A stretch of DNA of 64,000 bases from Hericium rajendrae (lineage: Eukaryota > Basidiomycota > Agaricomycetes > Russulales > Hericiaceae), in contig CM065881.1 of assembly GCA_033439255.1 (NCBI GenBank), forward strand, positions 682,001-746,000, given 5' to 3'. The notes under the pieces are model-generated. The model ran no database searches. It worked only from the letters and a program-made list of their open reading frames with translations, and was not told where the DNA came from. Made by a program: the position numbers and the translations under genes. Below, piece by piece: positions 1-10,608 of the stretch (position 1 is its first letter; every line of letters begins with the position of its first letter).

Positions 1-1172
1 TCCGCACCGTCGACAAGAAGCTCGCGGCCACGACGTGTGGCTAGGCACGGCCACACACCCCCACGGACAGCCCTAGTCAGCGCGTGCACGCACTCCCGCG
101 TGCGATCGTGCATGGTGACGAACGGCGTGCAAACCCGCACGAGGCCCTGACTGCGCGCGCATCCTCGCCACGGCCGCTGCACCTCGCTGGCGTAGTGCTC
201 GGCCTGCCGCGCCCTTTGCGCCCCTCGCATGCCCATCCGCGCACCCTCAACAGGCCCGGGCCCCCGCGCGACCCCCATCTCACGAGCTTTATGCTCCAGC
301 ACGCCCGCGCCCTCGGCACCACGCTCGCGGACACGACACGTGGCCGTGCGCGCGCGAATGGCCTCGTCAGCGCACGCACGCACTCCCGAACGCGCGCACG
401 GCGACGCACGGTCGCAAGTCCAAGCGAGATCCTAGCTGCACGCGCACGCCGCGAATGGCCTCTAGCGCGCGCATGCGCTCTTGCATGTGAATACGTGACG
501 GCGCCGGTCCCGCGAACGCGCGCTTGCCCCACAACGGCGCGCGGGGGCGCAGGCACGTCCGCGCCAGCATCCGCATGCAAGCTCGCGACCACGCAGTCCG
601 TAGAGTCCGCGCATGGTCACCAGCTTGCGCGCGGGCCTTGCACGACCTGCGCACCTCGCCCCGTACCGCGCATGACCTGTGCGCCGACGCTCCGCCCGCA
701 GACGGCGGCTCCGCCATGCGCACGGCCACGCACGATCGCGCCAACTCATGTTTGGCCATGCGCGACCGTGCGCATGCAATAACTAGCGATGCACAAGGTG
801 CGCGAGGGTGCGAGGTCCATTTGGGACCTTTCCTTACTAGTCTGCTAGATTTCGTAGCCACTTTGTCATAGTCTAGCCTTGAATATAGTACAATTTTGAT
901 TCAGTATCTTGTGTGCCTACTTGACTTATGATAGTGGTTATAGTAGCTATAGTACATGTAGCTTCCTTAAGTAAGTATGATAGTCCTATGTATGTGACAC
1001 TCCTGGCTATGAAGGCTATGTCACCCTATGTCTTTGACACTTCATGCTATGGGGACTACCATAGCTCCCATAGCCCTTCATAGCTGCATAGCTTAGCCAC
1101 ATAGCCTCTATAGCTTATCCATAGGACCCATAATAGCACTTGCTGCTATATAAATTTTCATTTTCTCAGATG
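1..1172 (+). mobile_element. TIR element copy A, right-hand part (cut by window edge)
   Basis: Bases 1 to about 830 are very GC-rich and built of degenerate CGCGCACG-type units. From about 840 the sequence turns AT-rich with many TAGCTATG/CATAGC words, and it ends in TTTTCTCAGATG at 1172. This is the same order of parts, and nearly the same terminal word, as the right half of the complete elements at 2990-5820 and 39471-42372, but the sequence is more diverged. The left half lies outside the window. No conserved ORF is seen; the long open frames in the GC-rich part exist in several frames on both strands and reflect composition. Confidence 0.65.
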
Positions 1173-1949
1173 TTGTACTGCCTGACGACTTGCTCTAGCA
1201 CTGGAGTAAGTGAGAAGCGGCTACTGACGCGGACGGGTTAACGCCTTCCCAAGGTGCAGCCGCAGCGTCGGGCATTATTTATGAATCTCGTCGAGGTGGT
1301 CGAATCAATATCGGCTACACGTGTCTCGCCGTTCACGACTAATACACACCACCGCCAGTACCATAAGGAAGGGACGTGGGACACAGGCGTGCCGGCCTAG
1401 TGCTCAGCCCAAGGATGTGCACCTATGCTTGTCCAGGCCAGGGCTTCCGCCGACGGCGCTTCCGTCTGCGTTGGTGTGATGCGTGCACATAAATCAGATG
1501 CGGAAGATATGCTATGATGTCCAGCACATCTATTTACAGTGTAATGGATTTAAAGCCCTTGCAAACAGGGGAATGTGCACAGGTCGCATGCTGGACACGC
1601 GGCATTCAGGCTTCATTGACGAAGCTCGGACAAGTGAAGAAAGTTCACCCACACAAAGTGTTAAGTATATGAAGGAATACAGGGCATGGAGTATCCATAT
1701 AACGAACAAAATGCGACATCATAGACACAAAACGAGGTGTGGATACATGTGCCATTGGACGAGGATACCGACAACGTACCACTGGGCCAGATTCTCGAAT
1801 TCACCATCTTTTAAATCACACAGCGCGTCAGCGTTAACGCTAACCGCTGGTTTCGTGTGACCGCCAGAGCCGAGATCCCTTGATGATGGATTTCTTTAAC
1901 CCTTTGACTTTCGAAAGGGATTTGAAGATATGACACTGCGAAGATGAAG
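1173..1949. other. Unassigned stretch
   Basis: About 780 bases between TIR copy A and the end of the split gene at 1950. An open frame of 125 codons (1483-1860, plus) has no recognisable domain and no supporting splice context. I see no convincing gene, repeat or RNA here. Confidence 0.4.
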
Positions 1950-3519
1950 TCAAGGACAAGCTTCAAATCGAAAAGCGATGTCACTCACGCGTCCCCGGCT
2001 GCGTTGGGTACGACTCGGACCTGATTCTGACGGTCTATCAATATGATCTTCCTCTTGCACCGAAGATTTGCCACAGCACATAGCCTCCGCATGCGGACCT
2101 GGTGAATTCGCCAATGCCATGGAGTATCCCGGACCGACGTCTACGTTCGCTTCAGAAAGCTGATGGACTACGGAATCCATGCTGATCGAAGCCTGTACGG
2201 TACACAACGCCTCATTGCGCTGAACTTCCTCTACCATGCTCCCCGGGTACAAACGAGAGCTTGACACGCCTCTGGTAACAGAGGGCTCTGGCCGGTGAGT
2301 GAAAGATTGCGAGCCTCTCGTGCAGACACTACAATCGCATTCGTCATTGACGTCGGTGGCATCGCAGGGCTCCTGCTCAGCCTCGAAAATCATCGACGAC
2401 TGAATGGACCCCTCATATCTCGTGTTGTTCCGTAATTCTGAGCCAAGCGTATGTTGATCATGCAGTGATAATGCTGGTCCAGGAAGGGCAGCATCGAGGC
2501 GAGGATCGATGGCAGAGAAATGAGCATCTGCGAGGAAAGGAGGCCAGGCAAAAAGGGCAGGGCCGGAGAGTGAGAAAGCAGGATTGGAAGGCACAGCAGC
2601 GAACGGCAGCACAGCCGTAGGGATGTTCGAAGGATGGGGTTCCTGTGGATCAATGGCCAGCCTCCAAGAATCGGACGATCCGGCACTGCTACGGAAGGAG
2701 TCGACTTCGGCAGATAAGGAAAATGGCTGAGAAGGAGTCTGGGCTGACGAAGGCGGCGACAAAGGATAGGAAGGCCTTATACTCGAGAACTGTGGTGAAA
2801 TAAATTGAAGACAGATACGCAAGCGTAGGCAAGCCAACACTCACCAGGCCTTCCATGGCAGCCAGTGAAGTGGACGACATGGGCTCAAACTACGGGCCCA
2901 AAGCTCTCATCAGATGAAATATTGACGTCCTTATCGACTCGGCGCACCTGAAAGCCAGCCAGCGTGTAATTCTCACCCACCACACCCGCCATCTGAAAAA
3001 TTTGCCAGTGATACATAGCTCTATAAAGTCTACATAGATCTCCTAGCTTCATAGTATCGCCCTTTATTGTATAGCCCACATAGCCAAAGGGTGATGCTAT
3101 GTAGTACTATGAGGCTCAAAGGTGATGCTATGGAGTGCTATGGAGTGCTATCATAACTATGAGAGCTGACTATGTAACTATGATAGTATGACTAGCTATG
3201 AAAGCTATCAGTATCTATTAAAGCTATAAGGCTTATGTGTCTTACATATCTTATATTCAATATGTGTCTCACATAACCTATACATAATATATGTCTCATA
3301 TATCCTACATTCAATATGTGTCTCATATATTTTATATTTTATATGTAGACCTGATATATATATTAAAGCAAGAAAATTTATTAGAACTTTAAATCTTTTC
3401 TACAATTATATCAAAATTAATAACATATGATCACACAGATATAAAGTATTTCAATGCATCAAGATTATATTGATATAATACAAACACTACTACTAACTAA
3501 AAAGCAAAAATATAAGTAA

Positions 3520-3650
3520 GAAAATATAAGATAAGATAAGATAATGCAAGAAGATAAGATAAGAATATAAGATAAGATAAGATAAGAATATAAGATAAGA
3601 TAAGATAAGTAAAAGAATATAAAAAACTAAGAAAAGATAAGAAAAAGTGA
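3520..3650. repeat. GATAA microsatellite in TIR element B
   Basis: Runs of GATAA/AGATA units separated by AATATAA. The matching stretch in copy C (about 40015-40150) has the same unit but different copy numbers, as expected for replication slippage. Confidence 0.75.
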
Positions 3651-3805
3651 GTCTTAGAAGATAAAGATAACACATAAGAACTTACCAAAGTAACAAAAAG
3701 CGAAAATCTCAAAAACTAACTTAAAGACATTAGTATTAGTATAAGCAATAAGAGATCAACAATTAAAACATTACCTTAGAGATAACAAACGAGCAAGAAG
3801 TAACA

Positions 3806-3880
3806 ACGAGCGAGCAAGCAACAGCGACGAGCGAGCAAGCAACAGCGACGAGCGAGCAAGCAACAGCGACGAGCGAGCAA
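3806..3880. repeat. 21-bp tandem repeat in TIR element B
   Basis: Three near-identical units of CGAGCGAGCAAGCAACAGCGA in a row plus a partial unit. Copy C has the region (about 40324-40380) with more divergent units. Confidence 0.75.
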
Positions 3881-3957
3881 AGAACGTCGACGAAGGCATT
3901 GACGTCGCAAGAGACAGTGGGGGTTAAAGAGCAAGAGGGAACGCGCAATCGCGCGAG

Positions 3958-3966
3958 CTTTATATA
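3958..3966 (-). promoter_or_regulatory. TATA box inside TIR element B
   Basis: The minus strand reads TATATAAAG directly beside hairpin 1. The identical box is at 40455-40463 in copy C. Downstream on the minus strand lie candidate 5' splice sites (GTAATG, GTAAGT). The reading frame across the box differs between copies by an indel, which favours a promoter of a non-coding transcript over a coding exon. Confidence 0.45.
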
Positions 3967-3967
3967 G

Positions 3968-3991
3968 GAATCCCGGGCAAAGCCGGGATTC
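3968..3991. repeat. Hairpin 1 of TIR element B
   Basis: GAATCCCGG and CCGGGATTC form a 9-bp perfect stem around a short loop. It is conserved in copy C at 40465-40488 with one loop change. Confidence 0.7.
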
Positions 3992-4399
3992 GCGGCTGCC
4001 GGGCGCTTGCCGAGCGTCGCGTCGAGACTGGGCGCCAGACTTCACTAGACGGACTTGGCTCCCTGTGAACTTCACGTACAGTAGATACTTATAACGCTCA
4101 TTCGTTCGTATTTTATATACAATTTATAGCTATCTAGTTTTTCTCTGAATTTATGTGATTTTATTTGATTTGTAGTGGCTCGAGGAACGTACCTTCGCTC
4201 GTTCGGTGGCTGAAGCACCGAAACGCGCGTCGAAGTTCATTTCCCTCCCTGTCCCTACCACCTTCACTGTCCTCCCTCCACTCTCCACCCTTCTTCTCTT
4301 CCTCTGATTCGTCGAACCGCATGCCGGAGGGACTCAGTAGGATGCAGAGGGCCTCGAAGGTGAGTAAAAAAAACTTTTATTTCGTTTATTCATGCTAAC

Positions 4400-4435
4400 G
4401 TCGAGAGTATCGCTCGTTCGAGCGATACTCTCGAC
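4400..4435. repeat. Hairpin 2 of TIR element B, perfect 17-bp stem
   Basis: GTCGAGAGTATCGCTCG, a TT spacer, then the exact reverse complement: a 36-bp inverted repeat. It is identical in copy C (40895-40930) although the flanking sequence differs between copies, which suggests selection on the structure or very recent spread. Confidence 0.85.
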
Positions 4436-6170
4436 TTATTCCGTCCTCCCGCGCCCCCATCCCCCTCGCCTCCGACTGCCGCCCCTCTCGCATCACCTTG
4501 CACTCCACCGACCTCGCCGCCTTGCCGTCACGTCGCTAGCGCCCGGCGCGCCGCCTCCAGCGACCACGATCAGCAGAGTGCGCCCGATCGTCCACGACCC
4601 GGGACGGGCACACCAGCACACGCACGTCGCGCGTGGTCCTTCCATCCGCGCGACCATCTACGCCATCGCGCCTCGCGCGCACGCCTGCCGCGCTGCGCAC
4701 GGGCCCGCGGCAGCCTGGCGTCTCGGGCACGTCCCTCGTCCCTCGCGCATGGACCAGCCGCCCGCCGCGCCTCGCGCACGCTGCCCAGTACCCCGCGCAT
4801 GTTGCCCAGTGCCTCGCGCACGGGCCCGCCGCCGTGTCTCGCGCACGCAGGTCTGACGCGTCGCGCACGAGCCCGCGACAACCCAGCGCCTGCGTCGCGC
4901 ACGGGCCCGCCGACGCCTCATGGTCCCTCGCGCCTCGTGCGGATCCCTCGCGCCTCATGCGGATCCCTCGCGCCTCGCGCACGTCGTCCGTCCCTCACGC
5001 GTCGCCCGTCCCTCGCGCGTCGCCCGTCCCTCGCGCACGTCCGTCCCTCGCGCACGCCCGCCGTCCCTCGCGCACGCCCGGCGTCCCTCGCGCACGTCGC
5101 GCGTCCCTCGCACATGTCGCGCATCCCTCGCGCACGTCGCCCGCGCTCGCGCACGTCGCCCTCGCCTCGGACCCGTCACCAGCGCCTCGTGCCCTCGCCA
5201 ACGCCTCGCGCACGAACCCCGCGCCACGCGCACGAACCCCGCGCCATGCGCACGAACCCCACGTTCCGCATTTCCCGCGTGCAGGCCCGCCCTATTGTGC
5301 GCCGGCCCCACAGCATGCGCGCTCCCGCGCACGGGTCGCGAGCTTCGCGCGCGCCGTTGCACCTCCCATGCAGCATCGCGCGCACCAGCTGCACCCTTGT
5401 GTGCGTGCACGCCTTGTCATCTTGCGAGCGCGCATGTAATGTAGTATACTTGACTGTAGTAGTAGTTAAATATAATTTAGTTTGATCTGTTTCAAATATA
5501 TTATGCTCGAAATCATAGTCTCTACATCAACTATAGATATTATAGCAACCTGAGAGTCCATAGTAACCTTGGAAGTTCTGTATGGAACATAGTATCTATA
5601 GGATACATAGAGGGAGACTAAAAACACATAAGTTACATAGCAGGCATAGTAGTGTCCTATCACTATGTAATACTATATACCCCTCACCCATGACTATGAT
5701 AGCTATGATAGCTACCATAGTCCTGTATAGCTGTGTAGCCCAACTACATAGCAGCCATAGCACTATGCAACCAGGAATAGCATTGGCTGGCAGCTATGTA
5801 GATTTCAGATTTTTCAGATGACTGCGTCCCGCCGTGCGGGAAACTTTCTGGATCGGGCCAATTCCCGTCGAACCATCACTTCTGCGCCGTTTGGACTGGA
5901 TTGATGGCGAACCTAAGTCGGGGCCACCCTCAACAGGATTCGTATCAGGACCCATGCCAAAGGGAGAGGCTCGAAAGTATGTTGCGAGATGAGGGAAGTC
6001 TTACTTGCACTGTGAGGGCTGGGGAGGGACGGTAGTCGGCTATGATTGGGAGTTGACTCCTACGTTCGCAGAATTTATCTGCGAAACGACAAAGAACCGT
6101 TTCTGCCTTCGTATGTTGAGTGGCGGGAAAACACGCACCTATGGCAATAGCTATTGCCAGCCTAAACAAA

Positions 6171-6302
6171 AGCATGGCTAGTGCATGGAATAGCGCACAA
6201 GTAGCGCATAACGGGTGCATAAAGGGTGCATAGTCAGTGCATATTCTAGGTGATGAGCGTCCGCAAGGTTGCCATCATAACGGGTGCATACTGACTGCAT
6301 GG
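6171..6302. promoter_or_regulatory. TGCAT-motif cluster
   Basis: Repeated GTGCATA/GTGCAT and GCGCATA words, at least six in 130 bases, just upstream of the relic at 6290-6735. A similar cluster precedes its intact relative (about 11672-11770). Confidence 0.4.
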
Positions 6303-6735
6303 TTACATTACTGCTGCTTTCGAATTCAAAGCCATTCTCGGGGACCTGCAGCATTCTTGCTGCATATCACATGGTTTTGAAAAAACGAGCATTGGAACCT
6401 CTACATCTTTGACGAGGCCAGTCTTCTCCGTCATATTTTATCTGTATGTGCTTGCCTTGGAACGCCATCTAAAGACCGTGCAGACTGATTGAACTTGTGC
6501 CGCAGATTCGGCAGGAGAAACACAACGGACTGAAGGCCGCGATAGAGTTGCAGGACCGCGTGGTCCTGATGATGTGCCAGGGCTGGAAAGAGGTGTGGGG
6601 CGGTGACCTCTTCCGTTCGGCCCGCTGGTGTAGCGTCAAATTAGGTGCTGGCATCGATCGCCGATGCTGTGAAAGATATTCGATGTAAGTGGAATGTGGC
6701 ATAATGGCAGTCGAAAGACATTTCTATCAATTCGC
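6290..6735 (+). pseudogene. Relic of the 11937-12507 gene family
   Basis: This segment parallels 11755-12590. It shares the upstream GCATTCTTGCTGCATA block, the CTCTACA..TCTTCTCC block, the intron starting TATGTGCTTGCCTT, the acceptor region TGCCGCAGA, and an exon start reading E-K-(H/R)-N-G. Most of the first exon found in the relative (11937-12212) is missing, so the copy cannot encode the full protein. A 63-codon open frame (6497-6688) is the remaining second-exon sequence with a diverged 3' end. Confidence 0.55.
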
Positions 6736-8063
6736 TCTAAGATACAAGCCGCCATGTTCAATGTTAATATGAATGTACCGGAGGCCTCGAGAAACCCCTG
6801 TCATGAAGGCGAACGGCGGACTGCACCCATATCTGGCTGAATACGACATCAACGTCAATATCGATCCCTGTTGATCGTGACTGACCACGTTACATTGCTC
6901 CAGGGAGCTCTCGGAGCCGATGTGGGGCACAGAACCTCCAATAACGACATAGAAGACAGGCTGATGAGTATCGCTATAACCCGTCGAGCGAGGAAGCACA
7001 GCAGACACGTCGGCGACGGCGCACGCGCCCTGCGTCGTGATAGGATGGTGGAGGGCCGCTTACAGAAGCGTCTCGTTGGCTGACACTGGACCGTGTCGGT
7101 GGCTGTCCGTTGATTAATGATTGCTCGCCTTGACACTTCATAAAGCTCCCGGTGCCACGTCTCCCCCTCCTAAAGTCCTCCTGGGCCAGAAGCGCGCTCT
7201 CGCTGAGCGAGTTTTGGAGGGTCGTCGACTGTCGCCGCCATGGCGTGATGCCGAGCGGTTCGGTCGATGTCACAGCCGCAAGATTCGCCCTCTGCCTTAA
7301 CACGGCTTGTTAACGTTCGCTGCAATTCGTAAGTGTCGTCTCTTGCCTTTGAGAACCTATTATGCCGCGCTCAGTACCAGGGCCAGATCAAGTCTGTGTC
7401 AGGGCCAGCTTGACGGGTCTCGCCAGGGCCCCGACAGCTTATGCGCTGCATGGTCCGCTCATTGAGTATAGGCGCGTTTTCTGTACTCTTCTGGCGCCTT
7501 TGGATGACGTTTTCAGGCGCTGCGCTCAGCGCCATGTGCGCTGCATACGATTAGCAAGTTGGGCTGCATGCTAACCGCGATGCGGACGAGTTGTCGTGCA
7601 CAGCCCGTGCTGTACGTCGGGTGCGTGCCCCTGCCCTGGTCAGCGCCGATCGCTTGACCTTCCCGTCCGCCGCGTGCGGAAGCACATGCCCGTCAGCCTC
7701 CATCACATGTTGCCTCCAGCGTATTTATGCAGGAGCAGCCATGCATGTCATTCTCGCCATAACCGCCCATTCCACGACGTTCGCACCCGCTGCGTTGAAA
7801 GAGTGCATGCCCCGCTTGAGCTGCACAACGCGTACTTGGTTGGCGCGAGCGGCATCGAAGGCTGTGCATGAATTTCCTGTCTGGGCGTCGAACGGCGACA
7901 GCGTCGCCTGACATCCATGTCCATTCACGGTTCTGGCTGACGTGCTCAAGGGGGCGCGTGTCATAGCAAGGATCAGATGAAATGCAAACACAGAATTAGA
8001 TATGGAGGATGGCGAGAGGTGGTGCGTCAGAGAAGCATGCTTGAATAAATTGCCGCATCGCTC
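6736..8063. other. Unassigned stretch
   Basis: Several overlapping open frames of 70-145 codons on both strands (for example 7591-7911 plus and 7725-8162 minus) contradict one another and show no domain or splice pattern. I see no supportable gene. Confidence 0.35.
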
Positions 8064-8306
8064 GTGGTCGCAGTTGCGATGCAGGACGGCAGTGCGGGAC
8101 ATTTGAGCGCGCGGGACGCGGAGCATGTCAAGGCGCGGGACATGGCTTTTGCTGAGAGACATGCGGAACTATGGTGGATCGACCGACAGCATCGGGCATT
8201 AGATAAGTGTGATGTACGTAGAGTAGCATGTATGGGCGAATTTGAGAGGCAATTAGCAAAGCGCGAGCTGTATTTAAGAGAGGAACGTAGTAAATCGAAA
8301 GGGGTA
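8064..8306 (+). pseudogene. Isolated coiled-coil-like exon
   Basis: An open stretch of about 80 codons rich in Arg, Glu, Ala and Asp, with repeated A-R-D-M/A-R-D-A words, ends at a good donor (GTAAGT at 8307). A second plus-strand segment with similar composition lies at about 9360-9560. The sequence between them reads better on the minus strand, as though something had been inserted. No intact gene can be built. Low confidence that this is a functional exon. Confidence 0.3.
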
Positions 8307-8367
8307 AGTGATACGTTTGAGACGGCATGCCTCGCAAGCGGAGAACACTCTTAGGAGGAGGAAAGAG

Positions 8368-9190
8368 CTATGTAGACATACTGTCAGAAACAAGTACACT
8401 ATTAAGTAATTGAGGACGACACCTGCAGTATGGTATGAGCTGCGGACCGTATACGCGATCGAAATCAAGACAATGCACAAAACTTTGCTGTGGAGGCCAT
8501 TGACAGGAGGTAATCAACGACGGCTGCCAGAGCTTGTCGTTCGCTTTGCAGGCGAAGTGCCCGGCGCGTTGAGCAACGGGTAATAGACAAGGACCCTTTT
8601 CTTCAGCGAGGCAATGTGTCCTAGCCGGCGCAACGACATGAAGGGTCAATAAATATGTGGCATAGATGTCGGAGTCCGGGCTGGTGTCACGGCTGGAGAT
8701 GCGCCAATGAGTGACGGTGAAGTGCACATCAACAGGAGTGCCCGGCAAGGACCAGTAATCGGATGGCTTCATGAGATTGCCATTCAAACCGTATACAGAG
8801 AAGGGATTGATGCCATGCGTCAGCTTCAGCGGCTCGTGGCGAGCGGCATCAGACCAGACGGGTCAGTTTTGGATGGCAGAGCTATCTCCAAATTCTGTCG
8901 GAGAGTGGGTCAGTATGGATGGTATGTAAATGTGTTGAAGACCATACCCTTTGGGTCGTCGTGATTGGTAACGGTGGCGTCGAGGGCAACTTCCAGAGCC
9001 TTTTGGAGGAACAGTTAGCAGAGTCAGCTGCAGAACACAAAACGGAGCTGAAACGCATGTTTAAAAAAAGGGACGTATGACGAATCTTCGACCAACAGCC
9101 ATGATCATCCAGTAATAGTCTCTCTTGATGTAGCCAGGCAATGCGACCATCAGGCACAGAAAAAGGCACACTACTGTCCGACGCCAAGAG
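8368..9190 (-). pseudogene. Uncharacterised gene, probably degenerate
   Basis: Three minus-strand segments look coding: about 9187-9070 (contains PFSVPDGRIAWLHQERLLL), about 9000-8900 (contains EVALDATVTNHDDPKG) and about 8835-8370 (contains LTHGINPFSVYGLNGNL and GTPVDVHFTVTHWRI). Plausible GT..AG junctions separate the first two. Between the second and third a stop and frame change remain that I could not resolve with an intron. The family is not recognised. Either there is an exon I misplaced or a frameshift has killed it. Confidence 0.4.
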
Positions 9191-9800
9191 TACTTGTTCC
9201 CTTACCCGCGCATATGCATGCGTTCACGGATTACCGCTCGCGAATGCAAACGCTGCCTTATGTCATAATCGACAGCGCAAGACCGCCATATGCGAAGTTG
9301 GAGCAACCTTAACGTCGCATTATCGCGGAGTGCAGGACGGCAGTCCATATGCCTACTGCGAGACTTCGATGCCAAAGTAGTGAGGGCGGGGAATGATATG
9401 GAACTGCTACAAGGGAATGACAGGCTAGAAAGGCTAGATACCGCAACAAAACAGAAGTACGGGTACGAACCTGCCAAGGCGGGACAAGGAGTGTAAAGCC
9501 GATACATGTGAAGCGCGGGACAGGGAAGACGCACTAGCCATGGCGCATGAGGCGAGACGGGACATGCCGCGGCCCACGTGAAGCGAAGCGGGACATTGTT
9601 GAAAGTACGCACGGCAAGCGGAAGAATTTGCGAAATCGTTGAAAGTTCATGACATTGCGTTTAGCTCTGTACAAACATCATACAGTACCACAACATGTCA
9701 TACGAACATTCAGTTGCTATAATGAAGTCGACTGTTATCCACGTTGCAAGCCGCTGCTTTAGGAGACGCGGGACAGCAATGGGCACGCGTCACTCGTTAG

Positions 9801-9869
9801 GGTGGATCACGCCCGGTGTGACCGGTCCGGGAACCCTGCCCACGGCTACAGCTCGCAAGTGTGACACTG
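9801..9869. repeat. Dispersed 70-bp repeat, copy 1
   Basis: GGTGGATCACGCCCGGTGTG and the following 50 bases recur at 51652-51720 with about seven differences. See the finding on a possible SINE tail. Confidence 0.6.
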
Positions 9870-10608
9870 CGCTCGGGCTCGCAGTATTTGTCTTCACATT
9901 CAGACCTTGACATGGCCAAAGTGCATCGGGTGAAGGTGTCCAGATCATAGGGTGAAGAGCACGTATGTATCGGCGCTGGAGCTCACGTGTCGGCACCAGG
10001 GTTACGGAAGCGACCAGAACTAAGCAGCGCTCTGTATGCGACGCAGAGCCGCCAACTTACAGCTGTTTGCAATTCCTACGGGGCGGACACTGTCATCATT
10101 TTCCCAAATGGCTGTAAGCAAACATTCCACCGTGGACGGGCGTGACGCCCATCCCGCCACAGATGACAGTATTGACCGTCTCGAGGCATGCTTCGATGAC
10201 GAGTCACCGAGCTCAGTCTGTGGATGAAAGCTGCGACACAGGTCTCCATGTAGCGAATCCAGAATCCAGAATCCTGCTTTTTCTAATCGTGTTCTCTCGT
10301 TCCAGCATGCCACCACGCCGATGTGAGTTCCGCCGAACATGGGGCGCGCATTGTCGTATTAGCAGGCCCTGGCGTCATCGCCTTGGATTATTTATTAGAT
10401 CACGTACACGTTAGCATAGCCCACTTATCATTATCGTGTCATCCTCTCGTTCAGCAGGATTTCTGTCCCGATCATAACAAATCGCCCAGCTATCCTATGA
10501 TTCAATCTAAAGATATGCATGGCATGAATAATTTGGCTAACCATCACACACAAAGGTAACAATTGAGAGGCATATACGGATATATGAAGGAGTCCTGGAA
10601 GTACTTGA
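9870..10608. other. Unassigned stretch
   Basis: Only short, mutually overlapping open frames. No gene or structured repeat recognised. Confidence 0.35.

Larger units (their letters stand above)
2990..5820 (+). mobile_element. TIR element copy B, complete, 2831 bp, non-autonomous
   Basis: It begins CATCTGAAAAATTTGCCAG at 2990 and ends with the inverse, ATTTTTCAGATG, at 5820. Parts in order: a left AT-rich arm with TAGCTATGA subterminal repeats (about 3010-3240); a very AT-rich stretch with a GATAA microsatellite; 21-bp tandem repeats (about 3806-3880); a minus-strand TATA box (3958-3966); hairpin 1 (3968-3991); a conserved block (about 4170-4240); hairpin 2 (4400-4435); about 1 kb of GC-rich degenerate repeats (4440-5430); and a right AT-rich arm with subterminal repeats. 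Copy C at 39471-42372 has the same parts in the same order. No transposase and no conserved ORF. The flanks show no clear target duplication. Superfamily unassigned. Confidence 0.85.
1950..5955 (-). pseudogene. Paralog of the 47517-51178 gene, split by TIR element B
   Basis: Read on the minus strand, coding starts at about 5955 with a short segment containing QSKRRR, which matches PVQSKRRR near the N-terminus of the protein at 47517. It is cut at 5821 by the TIR element and resumes at 2989. The resumed part ends its exon in YTLAGFQ (compare DYGLANFQ at 47901). After an intron with a GTGCGC donor the next exon begins F-E-P (compare F-N-P at the same junction in the paralog). The following exon, read to a stop at 1950, is a Pro/Ser-rich stretch of about 280 residues. 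Exon order and junction residues agree between the two genes, so homology is well supported although sequence identity is low. The 3' half of the family is missing or lies outside recognisable sequence. Function unknown; the family seems transposon-associated. Confidence 0.6.

Noticed and set aside
77-871. Long overlapping open frames in the GC-rich block at the window start
   Set aside because: They occur in several frames on both strands and lie in the GC-rich arm of a TIR element; composition explains the lack of stops.
3776-4075. Minus-strand frame shared by TIR copies B and C (contains LVKSGAQSRRDARQAPGS)
   Set aside because: The frame shifts between copies just downstream because of an indel, and the segment covers the TATA box and hairpin 1; conservation is of DNA, not protein.
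8094-9780. Recurrent CGGGACA words suggesting a promoter motif
   Set aside because: Most lie in one plus-strand frame as A-R-D codons of a coiled-coil-like segment, so protein repetition explains them better.
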